Of a stretch of DNA of 64,000 nucleotides, positions 1-10,171 are shown piece by piece. Where the stretch lies: the NCBI GenBank assembly GCA_030748635.1, contig JASMLP010000143.1, positions 1 through 64,000 of the forward strand, read 5' to 3'. Under the pieces are notes generated by a model, which did not search any database, had not been told where the DNA came from, and saw nothing but the letters and a program-made list of their open reading frames with translations. The stretch is from Planctomycetota bacterium (GTDB taxonomy: Bacteria > Planctomycetota > JACQVV01 > JASMLP01). The translations under genes and the position numbers were made by a program. Position 1 is the stretch's first letter; each line of letters opens with the position of its first letter.

Positions 1-1347
<1,347 letters not shown>

Positions 1348-1363
1348 ACTTCGTTACGAATAG

Positions 1364-1816
1364 GTGAAGATCGGGATGAAAAACGAGGAAGCGGGCCAAG
1401 CGGTTTCTGTGGGTGAGGATAAGATCCGGGTACTGATCGCCAAGCCGGGACTCGATGGACACGATCGGGGAGCTCGGGTGATTGCGGGGGCGCTGCGAGA
1501 TGCAGGCATGGAAGTCGTTTATGCGGGTCTTCACCAGACTCCCGAGATGATTGCGGAGGCGTCGATTCAGGAAGATGTCGACGTTGTGGGGCTTTCCATT
1601 CATTCCGGCGCTCATTTAACTCTCTTTCCACGGGTCATGGAGCTTCTGCGAGAAGGGGGCAAAGGGGATTGTATGGTCGTTTGTGGCGGCATCATCCCCA
1701 AGGCGGATGTCCCCAAGTTAGAGGAGGTCGGTATCTCCCTCGTATTTGGTCCGGGAACTCCTTTGCAGAAGATTGTCGACCAGATCCGAAGCAACGTGGC
1801 TCAACGCCGGGCTTGA
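1364..1816 (+). CDS. B12-binding subunit of the acyl-CoA mutase
   Basis: Stand-alone cobalamin-binding Rossmann domain of 150 residues. It carries the base-off/His-on signature D31-G-H33-D-R-G36, in which H33 would be the lower axial ligand of cobalt, followed by the strand regions VGLSIHSG and VCGGIIP expected in this fold. It starts at a GTG 16 bases after the large-subunit stop; an in-frame ATG at 1376 is the alternative. The first 18 residues are a non-conserved extension. Order and spacing imply co-transcription and assembly with the preceding chain. No MeaB or ArgK-like G-protein chaperone gene follows; the next gene is on the other strand. Confidence 0.95.
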   Translation: MKIGMKNEEAGQAVSVGEDKIRVLIAKPGLDGHDRGARVIAGALRDAGMEVVYAGLHQTPEMIAEASIQEDVDVVGLSIHSGAHLTLFPRVMELLREGGKGDCMVVCGGIIPKADVPKLEEVGISLVFGPGTPLQKIVDQIRSNVAQRRA

Positions 1817-1897
1817 TGGAAGACTTTTTGGGCGTTTTCGATCCCGGTCGGGAGCGCTTGAAAAGAGGTGGTGGTAGGGGTGCCTTTCGGTTTCTTC

Positions 1898-3151
1898 TCA
1901 ATCGGTTGGCCGATTTTCTTCGGGTGGGGGCACTAGGAAATGGTGACCGAGAACCGAAAAGAAGATCAGCGCTGTCATGACGAGGAAGAATGTTCGGTAA
2001 TCACCATCAAGGGCCGAGGGGCCCAGGAGCCAGACTCCGGCAATGGGGCCGAGGCAACCGCGCAAACCGGTGAGGAAGGTGTGGATTCCGGTGTACGTGG
2101 CGTGGTCAGGTGAATTGGCGAATGAAAGGGATCCGATCATCCAGATGATATGTCCCCCGGCGAGGCCTAAGCCGAGCATGGAACTGGCTGCGAGGGCCCA
2201 GGAAAGGTTGTCGGCCCAGGCCCAGAGAAAGAATCCACATCCGACCAGAGAGCTGGTCAGAACACGATGTCGAATCACTCCGATTCGATCGAAGAGTCGT
2301 CCGTGAAATCGGACCGAAACCAAGAGCAAAACCTGATGGGCGATTCCGTGACCGACGACCAGAACTCGCTGGTCGATCGATAGCTGAAGATTCTCTTTCA
2401 CGTAGATGGCCACTGCGGGAGCGGCGCAAAGGTTGGCGAATCCAAAAACAAACTGAAAGAGTTGAAATCGCCGGAAGGAGTGATCCTCACGAATGATCTG
2501 CCATGCGCTGCTGGGAGGCCTCGAAAGGTTTTGGGGTGGCAGCGAAAACTTCAGCTTGCAAAAGTATGTGGTGGCGGCGATACCGAGCACGCCTCCCAGG
2601 GGGTAGAGGAGGCGATAGGACTGGGGAGTGTGGCGTAGGAGAACTCCCAGGCTAAAAGCTACGCCGATGGAGATCAGCGCGTGAATTATGCGTCCGAATG
2701 CGATAATTTGTCCCCGGATTTCGGTCGGATAGATCTGTCCGTAGACGGCGCTGAGAAAGGGGTAGGGCATGCTCCCCAGGCAGGCGCAGGCAAAGACCAG
2801 TCCGGTAAAAATCGTGGGATGGTTTGGCGTCGGAAAGAATCCGAGCAGGAATCCGATCCCGAGGAGAGAGAGCCTGGAGATCACCTCGGGCCAGAAGAGC
2901 ATACGAAGCGCATCGCGTCCGCGGCCGAGGTGGACATAAGCGAGGCTGGCCAGAAGGCCCGCAGCTGGGGCCGCGTGTAGCCAGCCGACATGGTTTCGGG
3001 TTCCGCCCAGATCTTGAACGACCTGAGCGCCGACGGCCAAACAGAGCACCATGATTCCCGCTCGCGAAGCTACTGCGGTCATGTCGCGGCGAAACGCTTC
3101 CTGGCTTGCTTCAGGAACTGGAATCTTGCGAACCAAGAGGTCGGGAATCAT
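1898..3151 (-). CDS. MFS-family transporter
   Basis: A 417-residue integral membrane protein with about twelve hydrophobic segments in two halves, separated by a polar stretch near residues 205-220. This is the major facilitator layout. A loop with IYPTEIRGQIIAFGR around residues 140-155 resembles the cytoplasmic R-G signature region of MFS proteins, and LFDRIGVIRH in the second half is its counterpart. The N-terminus has no signal peptide. No substrate can be named, and no linked catabolic or resistance gene helps. A TATCCT hexamer ends seven bases upstream of the ATG without a Shine-Dalgarno, fitting the leaderless pattern seen at other genes here, though its -35 is poor. Confidence 0.85.
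   Translation of the reverse strand: MIPDLLVRKIPVPEASQEAFRRDMTAVASRAGIMVLCLAVGAQVVQDLGGTRNHVGWLHAAPAAGLLASLAYVHLGRGRDALRMLFWPEVISRLSLLGIGFLLGFFPTPNHPTIFTGLVFACACLGSMPYPFLSAVYGQIYPTEIRGQIIAFGRIIHALISIGVAFSLGVLLRHTPQSYRLLYPLGGVLGIAATTYFCKLKFSLPPQNLSRPPSSAWQIIREDHSFRRFQLFQFVFGFANLCAAPAVAIYVKENLQLSIDQRVLVVGHGIAHQVLLLVSVRFHGRLFDRIGVIRHRVLTSSLVGCGFFLWAWADNLSWALAASSMLGLGLAGGHIIWMIGSLSFANSPDHATYTGIHTFLTGLRGCLGPIAGVWLLGPSALDGDYRTFFLVMTALIFFSVLGHHFLVPPPEENRPTD
1900..1915 (+). terminator. Possible terminator after the mutase genes
   Basis: Six-base arms AATCGG and CCGATT enclose a TTGG loop and are followed by a T-rich stretch, 84 bases after the B12-subunit stop. The structure lies within the last codons of the convergent MFS gene, so chance is possible. 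Confidence 0.3.
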
Positions 3152-3294
3152 GGGCGAGAGGATAGCGATGAAGAGCGAAGGAAGGAAATAGAAGATTTTT
3201 GGTTCGGAACTCTCGCGGAGTGATCTTGTCGTGAACCCTCGGATCTGATCTCGACTTCAGTCGGTGAGTGTGGAAACGGAGCGGTCGGAGTGGA

Positions 3295-4479
3295 TCAGGA
3301 AGATGCAGGAGCAAACAGTGCGACGGAAGCGGTGAAGCCGTGGATGAAGTTTTCTCCTCCGACCGGTCCGATTTCTCCTTGAGCGAAGAAGCCGGCAATC
3401 GGGATATTTCCGGTCACCGATCGGACTCCGGAAATATCGACGTTCGGGTCTCCAAACAGTCGTGATCCTCGGCCGTTGCAGCTGAAAATCAGTCCGCCCA
3501 GGGGAGGGGTTTTCCACTGCGATCTGTCACGGTTGAGAAGGTGTAAAAGGTCTTCGCGGGCACTATCGGGCTCCCGTACCTGGAACTGGACCGTTTGGCC
3601 GGTTCGAACAAGGTCGGAAAGGAGCAAGCTGCCGTCACCGGGATCGACACCGATAACATTGCGGATGAGGAAATCGCCTCGATCGAAGTCTTCCTGGTAT
3701 TCATTGGTCACCAGGCCGATGTGCAGAGCGCTACGAACCAGTTCGAGTTCTTCGGGATCCAGGGTTTCGAAGATCTCCTGGAGGCGCTCCAGAGGCGGTT
3801 TACCACCTAGGCCGTTGAGGATGTTCCCCTTGGCTTGGGTCACGACCCAGTGCCGTCCGATCGGTCGGCACCCCTGGGAAATGATGGTGCGAATTTCGAT
3901 CGGCCCCTGAATGGCGATTCCGATGGCTCCTTCTTGGAACGTGTCTCCATTCAGGAAGAGTGTATTTTGGCCGGGAGCTTGGCCACCGCTGGCCAGTCCG
4001 CCGGTTACGACAGCGCCCGGAAATTGTTGGGAAAAGATTTTCAGCATCTCCTGGGTGGGGATGGTGAACGGGTCGGGCAGAAGGAGAAACGTCGGGGGTG
4101 AGGTAGAGCCCGAAGGAAGTTCTTGGGGAATTCCGGTGAAGGAGAAACCCTCGTCGGTTTGAGCGCAGGTGATCCGGAAAGGGTGAATCTGGACTTCGGG
4201 TAACCAGCCGGCCCAGAGGGCCAGTACCGGTTGATTTTCAAATTCCTGGGTCCCTTCTATCACCGATTCCGCCGTGGTTCCCAGAAGGTGTTGCACATTT
4301 AGACTCCGCTTGACGCGAAGCCCCAATTCCGGAAAGCAGGGCTGATGATGATGGGTGATGAAGAAAATGGCGACGTCAGGCGGGTCGGTCGATTCGAAAT
4401 CTTCCTGGATGCGATTCAAAACTTCGCGGAGCGCTTCCTCACTGGAAGGGGTTGTCGAATGGGCACTGGAAAACTTCAT
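3295..4479 (-). CDS. FIST domain sensor protein (FIST_N plus FIST_C)
   Basis: A 394-residue soluble protein with the layout of stand-alone FIST proteins. The N-terminal half has VAIFFITHHH and a LLGTTAESVI segment followed by glycine-rich VVTGGLASGGQ, as in FIST_N. The C-terminal half has GLIFSCNGRGSRLFGDPNVD and IAGFFAQGEIGPVGGENFIHGFTASVALF, as in FIST_C, where the CNGRG-type Cys is conserved. FIST domains are thought to sense small ligands, possibly amino acids, and often occur with kinases or GGDEF domains. Here no effector domain is fused. It stands alone between an MFS gene and uvrA, with its own leaderless-type promoter. Confidence 0.88.
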   Translation of the reverse strand: MKFSSAHSTTPSSEEALREVLNRIQEDFESTDPPDVAIFFITHHHQPCFPELGLRVKRSLNVQHLLGTTAESVIEGTQEFENQPVLALWAGWLPEVQIHPFRITCAQTDEGFSFTGIPQELPSGSTSPPTFLLLPDPFTIPTQEMLKIFSQQFPGAVVTGGLASGGQAPGQNTLFLNGDTFQEGAIGIAIQGPIEIRTIISQGCRPIGRHWVVTQAKGNILNGLGGKPPLERLQEIFETLDPEELELVRSALHIGLVTNEYQEDFDRGDFLIRNVIGVDPGDGSLLLSDLVRTGQTVQFQVREPDSAREDLLHLLNRDRSQWKTPPLGGLIFSCNGRGSRLFGDPNVDISGVRSVTGNIPIAGFFAQGEIGPVGGENFIHGFTASVALFAPASS

Positions 4480-4487
4480 GAGATGTC

Positions 4488-4516
4488 ACCCTAGGAAGTC
4501 TACGCATCTTCGTCAA
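4488..4516 (-). promoter_or_regulatory. Leaderless-type promoter of the FIST gene
   Basis: On the minus strand TTGACG (4516-4511), a 17-base spacer and TAGGGT (4493-4488) are followed by eight bases and the ATG at 4479. There is no Shine-Dalgarno, so transcription would begin at or next to the start codon. Confidence 0.55.
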
Positions 4517-4615
4517 CGGACTGGTTGTCCTTGGAGGCGGATTTCTTACTTTCAGTAGTCGAGGTCTGAAAGTGGGGTTCCGGGAGTTCCCGGATCCGGT
4601 GGAGGGAGAATACGG

Positions 4616-7093
4616 TCAAATGAGGGAGTGAAGAAACGGACCCGTGCGGCTCGTTTTGTGATTCGAAATCTCCGAGGGGGTGCCTTCAGCCAGCAATTCT
4701 CCTCCTTGCGGCCCTCCTCCTGGTCCCAGGTCGACAATCCAGTCGGAGGAGGCGATGACGTCCAGGTCGTGCTCGACAACGATCACGGTATGACCGTTTT
4801 CAACTAGCTGGTCGAAGGTGCCCAGAAGCGTTCGGATGTCGTGAGGATGAAGTCCCGAGGTGGGTTCATCGAATACATAAAGGGTAGGGGATGTACTCGG
4901 GCGAGCCAGTTCTCGAGCTAGAGCCAGTCGTTGTTTTTCACCGCCGGAAAGAGTCGGGGTGGGTTGACCGAGTCGCAGGTATCCCAGGCCGACTTGTTGG
5001 AGGACTCGCAACGGACGGTGGATTCGTTCGATACGTTGAAACGTGGTGATCGCCTCGTCGACGGTGCTATCGAGGATGTCAGCGATCGAAGCACCTCGAT
5101 ACTGGATCGACAGGGTGGATTCTTCGTAGCGCTTTCCGCGGCAGATTTCACAGGGGACGTGAACATCGGGGAGAAAATGCATGTCGATTCGGCGGAGTCC
5201 GACTCCCTGGCAGGATTCACAACGTCCTCCCTTCTTGTTGAAGCTGAATCGAGCCGCTTTGAATCCGCGGACCTTGGCCTCTTTCAGGGATGCGAAAAAA
5301 GTTCGGATCTCGTCGAAGACCTTGGTGTAGGTGGCGGGGTTGGAACGAGACGATGATTGGATTCCGGTACCGTCCAGGGTCAGGACGCGCTGTAAGGATT
5401 CGCCGCCTTCCAGAGCGGTGTAGGGAAGGGCAGAGGAAAGTCCGGAGACCGCTGGAACAAGGGTTTTGGACACGAGACTGGTTTTTCCAGCGCCGCTCAC
5501 TCCGGTCACGGCTGTGCGTTGGGAGAGGGGAATGCGCACATCGATGGATTGAAGATTGTGCCCAGAAGCGCCTCGAAGCACGAGCCACTTCCGGGGGGAT
5601 GGTCGGGAGGAAGAGGGAGTGTGAACCTGGCGTTGTCCGCTGAGATAGGATCCGGTCAGTGAGTTTGTCGCCGGCTTCAGGATCTCTTCGAGAGAGCCCT
5701 GGAAGACGAGTTGTCCCCCCTCGGGTCCAGAACCGGGTCCGAACTCGAGGATCTGATCGGCGGCTCGAATGGTGGCTCGGTCGTGTTCGACCACCAGTAC
5801 GGTATTTCCGGCATCTCGTAGAGCGTGAAGGCACTCGATCAGCATGCGGTTATCGTGGGGATGGAGTCCGATCGTCGGTTCATCCAGGATGTAGAGGACA
5901 CCGGTGAGATCTCCCGCGAGTGCGGTGCCTAGTCGTAAACGTCTCGATTCTCCGGACGAGAGAGTGGGGACTCTTCGGTCTAATCCCAGATATCCGAGAC
6001 CTAGCTTGCGAATCGATGCCAGGCGCTCACGAATCTCGCGCAGGGGTTCACGGGCGATCGACTCTTCCAGTGGGGATCCCGGAGGAGGGTTTTGGAATTT
6101 CCTGTGCGCTTCATCGATGGTCAGGCAGGTCAACTGGTCGAGGGTCCAGGATCCCCAACGAACCGCTCGGGCTTCCCGGATCAAACGACTTCCACGGCAG
6201 TGGGAGCAGGGGAGTGACTCGCTCGAACCGGTCTCGGTGAGAAATCCCATTCCCTGGCATTCCGAGCAGGCGCCGGTGGGTGAGTTGAAGGAAAAAAGGG
6301 AGGGGGTGAGTGGGGGGAACGTGATCTGACATTCCAGGCAGATTGCTCGTTCTCCGTACACCTTCTCCGGACCGGATTCGGGGAGGACCAGGGCTGAACC
6401 TCCGCTGCTGGAAACGGCTAGTTCGAGAGAACCTGCCAGTCGTGCGCGTTTGCCTCCGATTCGCAAACGATCGACTACGATGTCCAGATCGTGTGGTTCA
6501 TTCTCTTTTACAGGGATCGTTTCGGAGAGATCGTGGACGGTCCCGTCGAGACGGATGCGGACAAATCCGTCGATTCGAGCCTGTCCCAGGTGTGTGGTGA
6601 GCGGTCCGGTTTGACGTCGCGCTCTGGGAGAGAGGATCAGAATCCGGCAGTTGGGTTCGAAGCTGTTTTCAATATCGGCCACCATCTCGGGAATCGTCAG
6701 GGGCGGAATGGGCCGATCACAAAGAGGGCAGTGGGGGATGCCTAAGCGAGCGAAGAGAATCCGGAGGTAGTCGTGGATTTCTGTTCCGGTAGCCACCGTG
6801 GATCGGGGGTTGCGCCCTAATCCGCGGGCGTCGATGGCCAGGGTGGGGAGTAGACCTCGGATGGAGTCGACCTGAGGCCGCTCAAGTTGCCCTAGGTGAT
6901 GACGAGCATCACCGGAAAGTCCCTCTACATATCGTCGTTGTCCCTCGGCATGAAGGGTGTCCAGGGCAAGGCTGCTTTTACCGCTACCGCTCACTCCGGT
7001 GAGAAGGATCAATCGATTGTGTGGGATCTGGATATTCAGGCGCTTCAAATTGTGTTCTGAAGCGCCAAGAATGGAAATGGTGGAAGAACGCAT
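4616..7093 (-). CDS. uvrA: Excinuclease ABC subunit A, short form
   Basis: DNA damage-recognition ATPase of nucleotide excision repair. Both ABC modules are present: Walker A GVSGSGKSS near residue 38 and GVSGAGKTS in the second half, signatures LSSGES and LSGGEKQ, and Walker B segments YILDEPTIGLHPHD and YVFDEPTSGLHPHD. The UvrB-binding region (GFVRIRLDG, VVDRLRI) and both four-Cys zinc modules are kept. At 825 residues it is over 100 shorter than typical UvrA (about 940). The loss maps between CSECQGMGF and CSHCRGSRL, where E. coli UvrA has about 125 residues of the insertion domain and this protein about a dozen. No uvrB or uvrC is nearby. It lies 12 bases after the membrane-protein gene and is probably co-transcribed with it. 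Confidence 0.93.
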   Translation of the reverse strand: MRSSTISILGASEHNLKRLNIQIPHNRLILLTGVSGSGKSSLALDTLHAEGQRRYVEGLSGDARHHLGQLERPQVDSIRGLLPTLAIDARGLGRNPRSTVATGTEIHDYLRILFARLGIPHCPLCDRPIPPLTIPEMVADIENSFEPNCRILILSPRARRQTGPLTTHLGQARIDGFVRIRLDGTVHDLSETIPVKENEPHDLDIVVDRLRIGGKRARLAGSLELAVSSSGGSALVLPESGPEKVYGERAICLECQITFPPLTPSLFSFNSPTGACSECQGMGFLTETGSSESLPCSHCRGSRLIREARAVRWGSWTLDQLTCLTIDEAHRKFQNPPPGSPLEESIAREPLREIRERLASIRKLGLGYLGLDRRVPTLSSGESRRLRLGTALAGDLTGVLYILDEPTIGLHPHDNRMLIECLHALRDAGNTVLVVEHDRATIRAADQILEFGPGSGPEGGQLVFQGSLEEILKPATNSLTGSYLSGQRQVHTPSSSRPSPRKWLVLRGASGHNLQSIDVRIPLSQRTAVTGVSGAGKTSLVSKTLVPAVSGLSSALPYTALEGGESLQRVLTLDGTGIQSSSRSNPATYTKVFDEIRTFFASLKEAKVRGFKAARFSFNKKGGRCESCQGVGLRRIDMHFLPDVHVPCEICRGKRYEESTLSIQYRGASIADILDSTVDEAITTFQRIERIHRPLRVLQQVGLGYLRLGQPTPTLSGGEKQRLALARELARPSTSPTLYVFDEPTSGLHPHDIRTLLGTFDQLVENGHTVIVVEHDLDVIASSDWIVDLGPGGGPQGGELLAEGTPSEISNHKTSRTGPFLHSLI

Positions 7094-7105
7094 ATTCCAG
7101 GTGAG

Positions 7106-7636
7106 TTAGCGGTTTTTCGAGCGACTACGAGACCAGGTTTCGACGGCCAAGTGAATCGCGAGAAAAAGGGCGAGATGGGCGGTCGCAACGAAAAAGAAGA
7201 TATCACCGGTCCAGTCGGTGAAATCTTTCTGACTGCCCAGATTGAAGGTCCACCCCATCCACTCGAACTCTCTGGTTTTCAGGGAAGCTCCCAGATAAAA
7301 CAGTCCGGCAACGAGGGTTAGCAGAAAAAAAGCGGCTCGCCATCCACCCTTCCGGCGAGGACGGTCGGGGGTGGATCTTGTTCGGCGTTCACGAATTTTG
7401 GAGCGCAAAGTCCGGTTGAAACTCAGAATGATCAGATAGAGGATCCAGGCGATTCCAGCTACCCACCGAACGTCGTATCCCCAGGAGTCGACGATTCCCT
7501 GGAGGTTGAGACAGACCACGGACACCGGGTGGGGGTCCTGAACCCACTCCAGAGGGAGGTCTCCTCGCTGGTGGAAACGAAGTAGGGTGGCCGCTCCAAG
7601 GCCAAGAAGAAGGAAGAGAACCAGAAGGCGTCGCAT
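7106..7636 (-). CDS. Four-helix membrane protein of unknown function
   Basis: I do not recognise this 176-residue protein. Hydrophobic segments lie at about residues 4-16, 58-75, 101-120 and 146-165. A very basic loop, with RSKIRERRTRS and RPRRKGG, separates the second and third segments, which by the positive-inside rule puts that loop in the cytoplasm. The C-terminus is also basic (SRSRSKNR). It is transcribed divergently from the tail-anchored kinase and lies just upstream of uvrA. A TAGAAT -10 sits nine bases before its ATG inside a perfect 14-base palindrome, so it is likely regulated there and may be leaderless. Confidence 0.7.
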   Translation of the reverse strand: MRRLLVLFLLLGLGAATLLRFHQRGDLPLEWVQDPHPVSVVCLNLQGIVDSWGYDVRWVAGIAWILYLIILSFNRTLRSKIRERRTRSTPDRPRRKGGWRAAFFLLTLVAGLFYLGASLKTREFEWMGWTFNLGSQKDFTDWTGDIFFFVATAHLALFLAIHLAVETWSRSRSKNR

Positions 7637-7639
7637 TGG

Positions 7640-7653
7640 GGTAGAATTCTACC
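7640..7653. promoter_or_regulatory. Perfect 14-base palindrome, putative operator
   Basis: GGTAGAATTCTACC reads the same on both strands and contains the TAGAAT -10 of the minus-strand membrane gene. A partial copy, GGTAGAAATTC at 7739-7749, lies just upstream of the divergent kinase start. Two related sites at the two starts suggest one regulator for both genes. Confidence 0.4.
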
Positions 7654-7752
7654 AGTGAGTTCTCGCAGGTCCCAGCAGACGATCTTTTCAGGGCGAAGGC
7701 TACTCTTTGTCGAGGGGTTTTGTCTCAGGTCGATAGAAGGTAGAAATTCATA

Positions 7753-8994
7753 ATGAGTCCAAGTCCGATGGATTCCGAAAATACACCTGAGAACCTGTCC
7801 AATGTGCCGGCACGTTTTCGTGCGATCTGGAAGGCCGAGCAGCGCATGGCGTCAGAATTGATCGAGCGAGGAGTGGTCTCTTCTCGGGTTGTCGAAGAGG
7901 CGATCGGTGCGGTCCGCAGTTCTATGCAAGAGGGGAAATTGCTGCGTCTGGGGCACTATCTGTTTGATGGGAATCACCTGAAACGCATCGATTACTTTCG
8001 GTTGGCGGCGGAAATCCGGTCGAAGGATCGTGATTTGCCGGTCGATCTTGGTGCGGAGTGTTTCGAGTCGGCAACGATCGGGTCGTACGAAGTGCTCGAA
8101 GAGATCGGTCGAGGGGGGATGGGGGTTGTGTATCGGGTTCGAAACAGCGATACCGGGGAGATCGCGGCGGTGAAGATCGTCCGCCCGGTTGGTGCTCGTG
8201 AACGGGAGACGATTCGGCGTTTTCAGCGGGAGGTAAAAGTGATCGGATCGATCGATCACCCTCATGTGGTTCGGTTGATCGAATCGGGTTCGTGCGACGG
8301 TCAGGAATACTGTGTCATGGAAATCCTGGAGGGGCCTAGTTTTGGAGAAGCTCTCGAAACCTGCGATCTGATGACGATGGTCCGTTTGGTCTCCGAGGTG
8401 GCTCGTGGGCTGGCCGAGGTGCATCGTCAAGGGGTCATTCACCGGGACCTCAAACCCTCCAATATCTTGCTGGATAAGGAGGGGCATCCTCGGATCACGG
8501 ACTTCGGAGTGGCCTTTGGGGAGCAGGATGTCGATGATTCTCGCTTGACCGAAACCGGGATCATTATCGGGACCAGTCGCTATCTGGCTCCGGAGCGGAT
8601 CTACGGAGACGCCGAAGAGGTGGATCACCGGGTGGATATCTATTCCATGGGTGTGATCCTGTTTCAGGTGCTCGGGGGAACCTATCCGCACGCGGAGGAG
8701 GATACGATGCAACTCTATCAGGCCATTCTGGCCGGGGAGATCGATTGGATTCGACTCGATAGTCTGGGGGTCCCAAGAGATCTGGTCGCGATCGTTTCTC
8801 ACTGTCTGGAGCGGAACCCAGATGATCGTTATGCAGACGCTGACGCTCTGGCTGACGATCTCGACCGATTTTTGAGAGGGGAGAATTCAGTCGAGCCGGC
8901 TCGAAGAAGAAAGCCGGAAATGTTGTCGATTGGGGTGGTGTTGCTGGTCGCGGTTTTGACCCTCATGCTGATCGTCCTGGGATTGATGTTCTGA
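7753..8994 (+). CDS. Tail-anchored Ser/Thr protein kinase
   Basis: Hanks-type kinase of 413 residues. Residues 1-110 are a helical extension of unknown role. The kinase domain then shows the glycine loop GRGGMG at about 119-124, AVKIV with the ATP-binding Lys near 140, catalytic HRDLKPSNILLD near 229 and DFG, so it looks active. The last 22 or so residues (from about 392) form one transmembrane helix ending almost at the C-terminus, so there is no extracellular sensor domain, unlike PknB-type kinases. It must sense through its cytoplasmic part or through partners. There is no phosphatase gene beside it. The start lacks a Shine-Dalgarno; a weak TAGAAA -10 six bases upstream suggests a leaderless mRNA. 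Confidence 0.93.
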   Translation: MSPSPMDSENTPENLSNVPARFRAIWKAEQRMASELIERGVVSSRVVEEAIGAVRSSMQEGKLLRLGHYLFDGNHLKRIDYFRLAAEIRSKDRDLPVDLGAECFESATIGSYEVLEEIGRGGMGVVYRVRNSDTGEIAAVKIVRPVGARERETIRRFQREVKVIGSIDHPHVVRLIESGSCDGQEYCVMEILEGPSFGEALETCDLMTMVRLVSEVARGLAEVHRQGVIHRDLKPSNILLDKEGHPRITDFGVAFGEQDVDDSRLTETGIIIGTSRYLAPERIYGDAEEVDHRVDIYSMGVILFQVLGGTYPHAEEDTMQLYQAILAGEIDWIRLDSLGVPRDLVAIVSHCLERNPDDRYADADALADDLDRFLRGENSVEPARRRKPEMLSIGVVLLVAVLTLMLIVLGLMF

Positions 8995-9034
8995 GGGAGT
9001 GATCGCGTAAGCCTGTCGTTGTCGATTTTCGGTG

Positions 9035-9766
9035 TTATACGCTGAATAGGTGGTTGTTTTTCTTCGACCAAGCGATGTATTTGTAAATCGGTACCAGGTG
9101 GACCAGATCGTTGGCCAGGGTCTGTTCGAACGAGGGGCCTAACTCGATCGCTTTTTCCTGAGAGTAGGTCCGTTGTACGGTCGCCCAGTGTTCTCCGGGC
9201 TGGTAACGCCGTAAGAAGTTACTCAGGTCGTCCTTGCGGACCGATCCGCAACGATCGATATGAGCCCAGTTGTGAAGACGAACTTCAAAAGAGTCGGGGA
9301 TTTGATTCAGGAGATTCAGGCAACGGCCGATTTCACCTGAGCGACTGCACTTCTGCTTCCAGTTCTGGCCCTCCCACCAGGCATTTGCGTGGATTCGGAG
9401 GCCGACTTTGATCTCCTCGGCGTTGATTTCAGCAACGAGTAGGAGGTGGGTGTAGTGGGGGTCGAGATCTTCCGAAAACGCGGGGCCTAGCACCGATTTG
9501 AGTTCGGCAAGACGATCGGTGCCTCGGGCAAAGTACAGCCACATCGATTGGACCCGGAACCGATTGGTCGAGAATGGGTGATGCAGACTCGTTCGGCGTG
9601 GAAGATCGAGTCCGGCGGCGGATAGGATCGGTCGGCAGTGATCGCCCAGGGCCGCCAGGCGCCGCTTGGTCTCGAGTCGCTTCTCGTTGAATGTCTCACT
9701 GCGAGACCGTTCTTCGGTGAAAACTTCGAAATCGATCGGTTGAAATCCTTCGAATGTCGCAGCCAT
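9035..9766 (-). CDS. Conserved-looking hypothetical soluble protein
   Basis: A 243-residue soluble protein that I cannot assign. It has no signal peptide or membrane helix, is rich in charged and aromatic residues, and contains repeated Trp/His elements (NAWWEGQNWKQKC, RLHNWAHIDRC, QPGEHWATVQRTY, YKYIAWSKKNN). The middle (LLLVAEINAEEIKVGLRIHANAW) looks like a beta-sheet core followed by helices. Four Cys are scattered without a CxxC motif. It stands alone between the kinase and the glutaredoxin, convergent with the former. Codon use matches its neighbours and no overlapping frame is better, so it is a real gene with unknown function. Confidence 0.7.
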   Translation of the reverse strand: MAATFEGFQPIDFEVFTEERSRSETFNEKRLETKRRLAALGDHCRPILSAAGLDLPRRTSLHHPFSTNRFRVQSMWLYFARGTDRLAELKSVLGPAFSEDLDPHYTHLLLVAEINAEEIKVGLRIHANAWWEGQNWKQKCSRSGEIGRCLNLLNQIPDSFEVRLHNWAHIDRCGSVRKDDLSNFLRRYQPGEHWATVQRTYSQEKAIELGPSFEQTLANDLVHLVPIYKYIAWSKKNNHLFSV

Positions 9767-9852
9767 GAAAATACTCGTAGGGATAAGAGAGTTGGAATGT
9801 GCCGAGATGATAGCAAGGAGTTCTTGTCGCAGAAAATGAGAAGGGGTGATTC

Positions 9853-9882
9853 TTGTCAGACTTCCAGGGGTCCGAGTAAAAT
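9853..9882 (+). promoter_or_regulatory. Leaderless-type promoter of the glutaredoxin gene
   Basis: TTGTCA (9853-9858), an 18-base spacer and TAAAAT (9877-9882), then six bases to the ATG at 9889. No Shine-Dalgarno is present, so the mRNA should start at the A of the ATG. Confidence 0.6.
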
Positions 9883-9888
9883 GCCGCC

Positions 9889-10131
9889 ATGCTCAAGATT
9901 TATCAGTTCGATTCTTGTCCGTACTGTCAACGTGTTCTGAATGCGCTCGATCAGCATGGGACGGAGTATGAAAAGGTGGATATTTCCCCCTGGGATCGTG
10001 GTGAGGTCAAGCGGATCTCCGGCCAAACCCAAGTGCCTGTTCTCGTGGACGAGGAGCGAGGGGAAGTCATTCCGGATTCCAGTCGCATTCTCGAATATCT
10101 GGAAGCCCACTATTTCTCTCCGAATTCCTGA
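9889..10131 (+). CDS. Glutaredoxin / GST N-domain protein
   Basis: An 80-residue thioredoxin-fold protein with the dithiol glutaredoxin active site C10-P-Y-C13, a TQVPVLV segment carrying the cis-proline that binds glutathione, and an SSRILEYLE ending typical of GSH-binding glutaredoxins and GST N-domains. It would reduce protein or mixed glutathione disulphides in the cytoplasm. Its length is usual for glutaredoxin, so it is not a truncated GST. The gene lies 40 bases upstream of the DNA glycosylase, which has its own AAGGA ribosome-binding site; the three genes to 11853 may be one transcript, giving a small stress or repair group. Confidence 0.9.
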   Translation: MLKIYQFDSCPYCQRVLNALDQHGTEYEKVDISPWDRGEVKRISGQTQVPVLVDEERGEVIPDSSRILEYLEAHYFSPNS

Positions 10132-10171
10132 CCGTTTCAGGTGATCGAACGGGAAAAATAAGGAACGACTG

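Noticed and set aside
5217..5834. A 205-codon minus-strand frame inside uvrA
   Set aside because: It lies out of frame within the UvrA coding sequence; conserved UvrA motifs cover the whole stretch.
7852..8802. A 316-codon minus-strand frame inside the first kinase
   Set aside because: The plus strand encodes a complete kinase with all motifs; the antisense frame has no domain and a His/Arg/Asp-biased composition.
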